Assembly (NCBI RefSeq): GCF_042652185.1
Contig: NZ_JBHSIX010000002.1
From: Actinacidiphila fildesensis
GTDB lineage: Bacteria; Actinomycetota; Actinomycetes; Streptomycetales; Streptomycetaceae
Direction: 5' to 3' (one strand)
Length of the DNA: 64,000 nt
Shown here: one piece after another, positions 58,850 to 64,000 of the stretch
How the letters are laid out: the number at the start of each line of letters is the position of its first letter
Numbering within the stretch: position 1 is the first letter of the stretch
Made by a program: the position numbers and the translations under genes
The notes under the pieces: generated by a model
The model's input: the letters and a program-made list of their open reading frames with translations, nothing else
What the model was told of the DNA's origin: nothing
Databases searched by the model: none

Positions 58850-59551
58850 TCAGCGGGTGCCGGCAGCCCGGCGGGTGAGCCAGAGCACGCCGGCGACCCC
58901 GGCGAGCAGTACCGTGCCGCCGAAGGTGCCCAGTGCCACGGCGCTGTCGGCAGGACCGGTCTGCGGCAGCGTGGTGTCCGGCGGGGCCGTGGCACCGCTG
59001 TCGCCGCCACCACCCGCCGCCTTGACGTCCAGCGACAGCGAGGGCTTGGGGCTGTTGGTGGCGTTGCAGGTCGTGACCGTGCCGAGGGCCTTGATGGTGA
59101 GCACGCCGGCCGTGAAGGTGACCTTGCCCGACTTCTTGGGCGTGTAGGTGCCCGTCAGGTCATTGATCTTGATGGGGGTGTTGGCGGGGATCGCCGCGTC
59201 GTTCGCGGCGCCGACCACCGACACCGAACCGGGGTCCGCACCGCCGACCTTGATCGTCGCGCTCGGGTTCATCGCCCCCTTGCCGAGTTCGATCGGGCTG
59301 GAGGAGACACCCTTCTTGAAGCTCATCGTGAGTTTGTAGCCGGAGCCGGACGGGACGCTCGTGATGTCGATGGGCGACACCGCGTCCTTCTTCCCGATCG
59401 GCGACTGACAGCTGTAGGCGACGTCCACGGTTTCGGCGTGTGCGGCCGGGGCGACCAACAGCGCCGCACCCGCCGCGGTCGCCGTCGCGAGGGCCAGCAC
59501 TCCACCGCGGGCGGCCGCTCTGCTGAGGACGCTGTTCATGACGTGTTTCAT
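58850..59551 (-). CDS. Sortase-anchored surface protein, LPQTG
   Basis: 233-residue predicted wall-anchored protein. The start ATG 59551 follows GGGAG. Signal peptide about 1-42 (MKHVMNSVLSRAAARGGVLA, then a hydrophobic core to AHAE). One mature module (about 43-185) starts VDVAYSCQSPIGKKDA and contains GYKLTMSFKKGVSS and ATIKVGGADPGSVSVVG. It is homologous to the C-module of the LAQTG protein, with two conserved cysteines. The sorting signal DTTLPQTGPAD is followed by a hydrophobic helix and TRRAAGTR. LPxTG is the class A/general sortase motif; no sortase gene is in the window. It has its own palindrome and terminator. Confidence 0.88.
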   Translation of the reverse strand: MKHVMNSVLSRAAARGGVLALATATAAGAALLVAPAAHAETVDVAYSCQSPIGKKDAVSPIDITSVPSGSGYKLTMSFKKGVSSSPIELGKGAMNPSATIKVGGADPGSVSVVGAANDAAIPANTPIKINDLTGTYTPKKSGKVTFTAGVLTIKALGTVTTCNATNSPKPSLSLDVKAAGGGGDSGATAPPDTTLPQTGPADSAVALGTFGGTVLLAGVAGVLWLTRRAAGTR

Positions 59552-59580
59552 CGGCTCTTCTCCCTTCCGCCACAAGTTAC

Positions 59581-59593
59581 TGACGGCACATCA
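59581..59593 (-). promoter_or_regulatory. TGAC-N5-GTCA-type palindrome upstream of LPQTG gene
   Basis: On the coding strand TGATGTGCCGTCA, exactly 29 nt before the LPQTG gene start codon. Same distance and similar downstream bases (GTAACTT) as the copy before the DUF916 gene. Confidence 0.6.
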
Positions 59594-59655
59594 GATTCGG
59601 CGGCCGACAGTACGCCCGTGATCTTGGAGAGGGAAGGGAGGTGCAGAGGGGGAAA

Positions 59656-60135
59656 TCAGGCGGGAGCTGCGAGTTCGGCCCAGACCGTTTTGCCCGGCTG
59701 CCCGGCATGCCGGGCGACGCCCCAGTCCGTGCAGAGCCGCTGCACGATGAACATGCCGTGCCCGCCGGGCCGGCCCGCCCGGTGCGGAACGCGCGGCACC
59801 GGCTCACCGGCCCCGCTGTCGGCGACCTCGAGTCGCAGCACCTTGGGACTGTGGATCAGCCGCAGCTCATCGGGGCCGTCCGCGTGCAGACACGCGTTGG
59901 TGACCAGTTCCGAGACGACGAGGAGCACATCCTCGGCCGCGGCCCGGCGCTCCGGGGAGGAGGCGGGCAGCCAGCCCCAGGCCTGCAGCGCCTCGCGAGT
60001 GAAGTCGCGGGCGCGCGGGACGATGGCACTCTCACCCAGGAGCCGCAGAACCCGCGCGGATCCGGCCTCGGGCACGACAATGTCGCCCGGGTCCGAACCG
60101 CGGTCGTCCGCCGCGTGGGGCCGAGTGGTGCTCAT
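59656..60135 (-). CDS. Anti-sigma factor type serine kinase, HATPase_c_2
   Basis: 159-residue RsbW/SpoIIAB-like ATP-binding protein, expected to hold a sigma factor inactive and phosphorylate its STAS antagonist. The N-terminal extension is acidic (DDRGSDPGDIVVPEAG). The GHKL ATPase shows VVSELVTNACLHADGP (N-box), LRLEVADSGAGEPVPR (G1) and GRPGGHGMFIVQRLCTDWGV (G2). It lies 104 bp upstream of the LPQTG gene and 123 bp downstream of the STAS gene, all on the minus strand. The S. coelicolor sigI region has, from memory, the same trio of kinase, STAS antagonist and sigma gene (PrsI, ArsI, SigI). The partner sigma is probably the one at 60919. Confidence 0.88.
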   Translation of the reverse strand: MSTTRPHAADDRGSDPGDIVVPEAGSARVLRLLGESAIVPRARDFTREALQAWGWLPASSPERRAAAEDVLLVVSELVTNACLHADGPDELRLIHSPKVLRLEVADSGAGEPVPRVPHRAGRPGGHGMFIVQRLCTDWGVARHAGQPGKTVWAELAAPA

Positions 60136-60258
60136 CAGCGCCTCACCTCACCGATGTCCGACAGTTTCAGGAGTCTCCTGCCCGACGAATTCCCGGGGAC
60201 ACCTCGGGAGCTCTACCAAACAGGGTGGAGTGGGAGATCGCCACCGGCGATGCTTCCG

Positions 60259-60627
60259 TCACTCCTGCAATGCCTCGTCCAGGGTTGCGTGGACGGTGAA
60301 CACGGCTTCGGCACCCGTGATCTCGAACACACGAGCGACCACCGGCAGCATACCCGCCAGATGGACCTTCCCACCGGCCGCCTCCGCCTTCAGCCGGGCG
60401 CCCAGCAGGACGTTCAATCCGGTGGAATCACAGAAATCCAGCTGGGAGCAGTCCACCACGAGCTTGGTGCAGCCCGCGGCGACACACGCTTCGAGCGGCT
60501 CGCTGAGCAGCTCCGCCGTGTGGTGGTCGAGCTCGCCCGCAGGCGTGACAACGGCGTACGTGCCGTGCTGTCGCACGTCCACGTGCAACCGGTCCCGGCC
60601 GGCCGTACCGACCATCCCGCGGTCCAT
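60259..60627 (-). CDS. STAS-domain anti-anti-sigma factor
   Basis: 122-residue SpoIIAA/RsbV-like antagonist. The start is ambiguous: ATG 60627 (AGAGGAG five bases upstream) is preferred, ATG 60654 also has GGAG. Motifs are GTYAVVTPAGELDHHTAELL, then LVVDCSQLDFCDSTGLNVLLGA with the phosphorylatable Ser near 68, and GKVHLAGMLPVVARVFEITGA. Dephosphorylated STAS protein binds the anti-sigma kinase and frees the sigma factor. The gene is followed by the kinase gene and diverges from the sigma gene over 291 bp, an arrangement that allows stress-dependent adjustment of all three. Confidence 0.92.
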   Translation of the reverse strand: MDRGMVGTAGRDRLHVDVRQHGTYAVVTPAGELDHHTAELLSEPLEACVAAGCTKLVVDCSQLDFCDSTGLNVLLGARLKAEAAGGKVHLAGMLPVVARVFEITGAEAVFTVHATLDEALQE

Positions 60628-60787
60628 GTGCGCTCCTCTGGAATCTTGGGTCATGCGCACTCCGAACCCTACGCGCATCCCGAATCACGTGGAAGCTACC
60701 CCTCAGCTGCCGGTGGACGCCCCTCGGATGCCTCCCGCCTGCCCCCTCCGCGGCCCGCTAATCGCCCGTGAGGACAGTCGGCCGGAA

Positions 60788-60815
60788 GTTGCGCCACCAG
60801 CGTGAAACGGGGTAG
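60788..60815 (+). promoter_or_regulatory. Possible SigB/F-type promoter of sigma gene
   Basis: GTTGCG and GGGTAG separated by 16 bases, resembling the GTT-N14-16-GGGTA pattern used by Streptomyces SigB/F-family factors. It is about 105 bases before the sigma gene start, compatible with autoregulation, but the last -10 base is not the usual pyrimidine. Confidence 0.35.
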
Positions 60816-60918
60816 GGCTTGAACAACACCTATCGAAACCCGGCCGCCTCGGAGGCGCAGCACACCGTATTAGCGGCATGGCACCGGCAGCCTGATGCCG
60901 TAACCGAGGGAGGAGAGC

Positions 60919-61809
60919 ATGACACCCCGGCCTGACGCGATCACCGCGACGACGACCAGCCCGTCCGTTGGCTCTGAGCAGGAAGACCTGGAAGAGCCGG
61001 AGGGGCTGGAGGGCCTCCCCGAGATACCCCCGTTCGAGACGGTGGGTCCGGTCGACGCACGCGCCCTGTCCAAGACACTGTTCCTGCGCCTCGAGACGCT
61101 GGACGAGGGCACGTACGCATACTCCTACGTGCGCAACACGCTCGTGGAACTCAATCTCGCCCTGGTGAAGTTCGCGGCTTCCCGGTTCCGCACCCGCAGC
61201 GAGCCGATGGAGGACATCATCCAGGTCGGCATGATCGGCCTGATCAAGGCGATCGACCGCTTCGAGCTCAGCCGCGGTGTGGAGTTCCCCACCTTCGCGA
61301 TGCCGACGATCATCGGCGAGATCAAGCGCTTCTTCCGTGACACCAGCTGGTCGGTACGGGTCCCCCGCCGGCTGCAGGAGCTACGGCTCGACCTGGCCAA
61401 GGCCGGCGACGAGCTGGCCCAGCAGCTGGACCGCTCGCCGAACGTGGCCGAGCTGGCCGCCCGGCTGCGGATCACCGCGGAAGAGGTCATCGAGGGCATG
61501 GCCGCGAGCAACGCGTACACCGCGAGCTCGCTCGACGCCCAGCCCGACGAGGACGACTCCGAGGGCGCGCTGACCGACCGCATCGGCTACGAGGACCACG
61601 ACCTCGAAGGCATCGAGTACATCGAGTCCCTGAAGCCGCTGATCGCCGAGCTCCCGGCGCGTGACCGCAAGATCCTCTCGCTGCGCTTCACCGGCAACCT
61701 CACCCAGTCGGAGATCGGCGAGGAGCTCGGCATCTCACAGATGCACGTCTCGCGCCTGCTCTCCCGGACACTGGCGCGCCTGCGGCGCGGGCTGCTCGTC
61801 GAGGAGTGA
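60919..61809 (+). CDS. SigB/SigF-family RNA polymerase sigma factor
   Basis: 296-residue group 3 sigma factor, probably the SigI orthologue by context. GGAGGAG precedes the ATG. Region 2 shows YVRNTLVELNLALVKFAASRF, EDIIQVGMIGLIKAIDRFELSRG and FPTFAMPTIIGEIKRFFRD; region 3 shows RVPRRLQELRLDLAKAGDELAQQLDRSP (split); region 4 has DRKILSLRFTGNLTQSEIGEELGISQMHVSRLLSRTLARLR, read here as contiguous short motifs. The 40-residue N-terminus is acidic and variable. The divergent STAS and kinase genes supply the partner-switching control. Targets are unknown; the neighbouring surface-protein cluster could be one. Confidence 0.93.
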   Translation: MTPRPDAITATTTSPSVGSEQEDLEEPEGLEGLPEIPPFETVGPVDARALSKTLFLRLETLDEGTYAYSYVRNTLVELNLALVKFAASRFRTRSEPMEDIIQVGMIGLIKAIDRFELSRGVEFPTFAMPTIIGEIKRFFRDTSWSVRVPRRLQELRLDLAKAGDELAQQLDRSPNVAELAARLRITAEEVIEGMAASNAYTASSLDAQPDEDDSEGALTDRIGYEDHDLEGIEYIESLKPLIAELPARDRKILSLRFTGNLTQSEIGEELGISQMHVSRLLSRTLARLRRGLLVEE

Positions 61810-61833
61810 CGGTGAGCGCCGCCCGGCCACGGG

Positions 61834-63009
61834 TCAGGCGGCGCGGACCCCGCCCTGCCACACCCGGCTGACCAGCGGCACACCGGGCCGGTAGGCCAGA
61901 TGTACATGGCTGGGGGCGTCGAGCAGCATCAGATCAGCTCGCGCCCCCGCCGTGATCCTTCCGACGTCGTCCCTGCGCAGCGCCCGCGCGCCACCGAGCG
62001 TCGCGGCCGCGACCGCCTCGTCGGGCGTCATCCGCATGTCCCGTACGGCGACGGCGATGCAGAACGGCATCGAGCTGGTGAAGCTCGACCCCGGATTGCA
62101 GTCCGTGGACAGCGCCACCACCGCGCCCGCGTCGATCAGCCGGCGGGCGTCGGGGTAGGTGGCGCGGGTGGAGAACTCGGCGCCGGGCAGCAGCGTCGCG
62201 ACGGTCACACCACCGCTGGACGCGAGCGCGTCGACGTCCGCGTCCGTCAGATGCGTGCAGTGGTCGGCGGACGCCGCCCCCAGCTCGACCGCCAGCTGCA
62301 CGCCGGGCCCGTAGGTCAGCTGGTTCGCGTGCACCCGCGGGATCAGTCCGGCCCGGGCGCCCGCGGTGAGGACCGCCCGCGCCTGGTCGCCGTCGAACGC
62401 CCCCTTCTCGCAGAACACGTCCACCCAGCGGGCGTGCGGCGCGCAGGCCTCCAGCATCGGCCCGGTGACCAGGTCGACGTAGCCGGCCGGGTCGTCCGCG
62501 TACTCCGGCGCGACGATGTGCGCGCCCAGGTAGGTGGTCTCCGGGGTGTGCGCGGCGGCGATGCGCAGACTGCGGGCCTCGTCCTCCGGGGTCAGCCCGT
62601 AGCCGGACTTCGTCTCGATGGTCGTGGTGCCCTGCCGCCGCGCCTCGGCCACATAGCGGGCCACGTTGGCGTCCAGCTCGGCGTCACTGGCGGCGCGGGT
62701 CGCGGCGACCGTGGTCCTGATGCCGCCGGCGGTGTACAGCGTGCCGGACATCCGGGCGTTGAACTCCTGGGTGCGGTCACCGCCGAACACCAGATGCGAG
62801 TGCGAGTCGACGAATCCGGGCAGCGCCGCCCGGCCCCCCGCGTCGTACACCTCGTCGGCGCCGGGCGCCCGCTCCGCCGGGCCGACCCAGGCGATCAGGC
62901 CGTCGGCCATGACCACCGCCGCGTCCGCGACCAGCCCGAGCGGCCCGGTGCCGAGGGACGGGTCGTTGGTGACCAGGCTGCCGATGTTGGTGATGAGGGT
63001 CGTGGGCAT
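61834..63009 (-). CDS. hutI: Imidazolonepropionase
   Basis: Zinc/iron-dependent amidohydrolase of histidine degradation that opens 4-imidazolone-5-propionate to N-formimidoyl-L-glutamate. 391 residues; ATG 63009 with GGAGA upstream. Motifs are LPGFVDSHSHLVFGGDRTQEFNARMSG (metal HxH), TIETKSGYGL (substrate-binding Tyr), IPRVHANQLTYGPGVQLAVELGAASADHCTHL and ALSTDCNPGSSFTSSMPFCIAVAV (catalytic Asp), all in the expected order. It follows hutF by 53 bp, so the two histidine-utilisation genes are one operon. hutH and hutU are not in the window. It converges on the sigma gene. Confidence 0.96.
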   Translation of the reverse strand: MPTTLITNIGSLVTNDPSLGTGPLGLVADAAVVMADGLIAWVGPAERAPGADEVYDAGGRAALPGFVDSHSHLVFGGDRTQEFNARMSGTLYTAGGIRTTVAATRAASDAELDANVARYVAEARRQGTTTIETKSGYGLTPEDEARSLRIAAAHTPETTYLGAHIVAPEYADDPAGYVDLVTGPMLEACAPHARWVDVFCEKGAFDGDQARAVLTAGARAGLIPRVHANQLTYGPGVQLAVELGAASADHCTHLTDADVDALASSGGVTVATLLPGAEFSTRATYPDARRLIDAGAVVALSTDCNPGSSFTSSMPFCIAVAVRDMRMTPDEAVAAATLGGARALRRDDVGRITAGARADLMLLDAPSHVHLAYRPGVPLVSRVWQGGVRAA

Positions 63010-63028
63010 CGCGCGATCTCCGTGGGTC

Positions 63029-63059
63029 TGGGGGCACCTCCCAGCGGTAGCTGGGGGAG
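63029..63059. repeat. Short G-rich hairpin repeat between hutF and hutI
   Basis: 31-bp element with imperfect arms GGGGGCACCTCCCAGC and GCTGGGGGAG. Small elements of this look are, from memory, frequent in Streptomyces intergenic regions. Here it sits inside an operon, where it could alter mRNA stability; only one copy is seen in the window. Confidence 0.45.
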
Positions 63060-63062
63060 AAA

Positions 63063-64000
63063 TCAGGAACGGCGCAGACGGGCGACGGCCGCGCCCATCG
63101 CGGCCGGCACGTCCGGCACCAGCTGGTGGACACCGTCCCGGACGATGTGCCGCCCGCCCACCACGGTGTGCCGTACGTCCGTGGCCGTCGCGGCGTAAAC
63201 GGCCGTCTCCGCGGCGAGGCGCGGCAGCGTGCCGGCGGTGCGGACCGAGTCCAGGGCGACGGTGGTGAAGTCGGCGAGCGCGCCCGTCTCCAGCTGACCG
63301 GCGTCCGCCCAGCCGAGCGAGGCATGGCCGTCCGCGGTGGCGGCCCGCAGCAGTTGGGCCGCGGTCCAGTGCCCGCGGGTGCGGGTGCGCAGCCGCTCGT
63401 CGAGTTCCATGGCGCGGGCTTCTTCGAGCAGGTCGATGACGGCGTGACTGTCGCTGCCGAGCGACAGCGGGCTGCCGGCGAGCTGGACCTCGCGCGCCGG
63501 GCCGATGCCGTCGGCGAGGTCGCGTTCGGTGGTGGGGCACATGCAGACGACCGTGCCGCTGTCGCCGAGCAGCCGGATGTCCGCACCGGTGAGGTGCGTG
63601 GCGTGCACGGCGGAGGTCCGGGGGCCCAGCGCCCCGTGGTCCGCGAGCAGCCGTGTCGGTGTGCGGCCGTGGGCCTTCAGACAGGCCTCGTTCTCGGCCG
63701 GCTGCTCCGACAGATGGACGTGCAGCGGGGCCTGCCGCGCCGCCGCCCACTCCGCCGCCCTGGCGATCCCGGCCGGCGGCACGGCGCGCACCGAGTGGAT
63801 CGCCGCGCCGATCCGGACGTGGTCGCGGTCCTTGAGGGCGTCGGCGCGCTCCGCCCAGGCGTCGGGGCCCGCGTCGGCGAACCGCACCTGGTGCCGGTCG
63901 GGGGGCGCGCCGAATCCGGACGAGAAGTAAGCGGTGTCCAGCAGCGTGATCCGGATGCCCGCCTCGCCCGCGGCGGCGATCAGGGCCTCGCCCATGGCGT
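63063..64000 (-). CDS. hutF: Formimidoylglutamate deiminase, 5' end outside window
   Basis: Amidohydrolase that removes ammonia from N-formimidoyl-L-glutamate to give N-formyl-L-glutamate, the step after HutI. About 312 C-terminal residues are visible (the usual length is about 450), and the frame runs off the right edge, so the start is not seen. Motifs are LLDTAYFSSGFGAPPDRHQVRF, IGAAIHSVRAVPPAGI, PLHVHLSEQPAENEACLKAHGR (metal His), VHATHLTGADIRLL, VCMCPTTERDLADGIGPA and LSLGSDSHAVIDLLEEARAMELD (catalytic Asp), specific for formimidoylglutamate deiminase. It is upstream of hutI in one transcript, pointing to the formylglutamate branch of histidine catabolism. Confidence 0.95.
   Translation of the reverse strand, partial: AMGEALIAAAGEAGIRITLLDTAYFSSGFGAPPDRHQVRFADAGPDAWAERADALKDRDHVRIGAAIHSVRAVPPAGIARAAEWAAARQAPLHVHLSEQPAENEACLKAHGRTPTRLLADHGALGPRTSAVHATHLTGADIRLLGDSGTVVCMCPTTERDLADGIGPAREVQLAGSPLSLGSDSHAVIDLLEEARAMELDERLRTRTRGHWTAAQLLRAATADGHASLGWADAGQLETGALADFTTVALDSVRTAGTLPRLAAETAVYAATATDVRHTVVGGRHIVRDGVHQLVPDVPAAMGAAVARLRRS

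Noticed and set aside
53595..59551. Enediyne (neocarzinostatin) biosynthesis locus
   Set aside because: The neocarzinostatin-like modules are in membrane or wall proteins, and no enediyne polyketide synthase or resistance genes are nearby.

Overview
This window is chromosomal DNA from a Streptomyces-type actinomycete. The coding sequence is very G+C rich with G/C at almost every third codon position, GTG starts are common, and there is a WhiB protein, an F420 biosynthesis pair and a run of LytR-CpsA-Psr (LCP) genes. The gene order (ahcY, manA, manB, whiB, fbiA/fbiB, LCP genes, acyl-CoA dehydrogenase, UDP-glucose dehydrogenase, purE/purK, a two-component system, a SigI-like cassette, hut genes) matches, as far as I remember it, the SCO3023-SCO3070 segment of the S. 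coelicolor core chromosome. No CRISPR array, tRNA, rRNA, prophage or intact insertion sequence was recognised.

Layout. 1-3485: 5' part of ahcY (minus strand) and a stand-alone fructose PTS gene fruA. 3565-9309: a minus-strand run of DUF3499, manB, Trm112-like, SIS protein, manA and a cation efflux protein, mostly sugar-phosphate metabolism leading to mannose 1-phosphate. 9625-19471: a zincin-like protein, a secreted DUF5719 protein with a 1248-residue membrane glycosyltransferase, whiB, cysteine dioxygenase and fbiA-fbiB. 19661-24192: DNA glycosylase, mannose-1-phosphate guanylyltransferase-like protein, secreted PGRP-type amidase and a TIGR03089 protein. 24371-44375: seven LCP genes with a second glycosyltransferase, a thioesterase, a P450, an HTH regulator, an acyltransferase, an acyl-CoA dehydrogenase and UDP-glucose dehydrogenase. 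44797-53514: CGNR regulator, VOC protein, M19 dipeptidase, purK-purE, GtrA, a two-component system and a POT peptide transporter. 53595-59551: five genes for exported or anchored surface proteins. 59656-64000: anti-sigma kinase, STAS antagonist, SigB/F-family sigma factor, hutI and the 3' part of hutF.

How it works together. manA, manB and the guanylyltransferase form a GDP-mannose route, and UDP-glucose dehydrogenase supplies UDP-glucuronate. The glycosyltransferases, acyltransferase, GtrA protein, seven LCP ligases and the amidase fit assembly and attachment of cell-wall glycopolymers. Much of the window therefore serves the cell envelope.

The most interesting part is 53595-59551. A WxL-motif protein, a DUF916 (WxL-associated peptidoglycan-binding) membrane protein, a neocarzinostatin-like membrane protein and two sortase substrates (LPQTG and LAQTG) are built from shared, shuffled modules. 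Three copies of a TGAC-N5-GTCA-type palindrome lie in front of their transcription units, two of them exactly 29 nt before start codons. It looks like an actinobacterial version of the Firmicutes WxL surface complex. Second, a ~109-bp inverted-repeat element with a conserved asymmetric bulge occurs three times, always between convergent genes (19529-19637, 44435-44544, 45909-46016).
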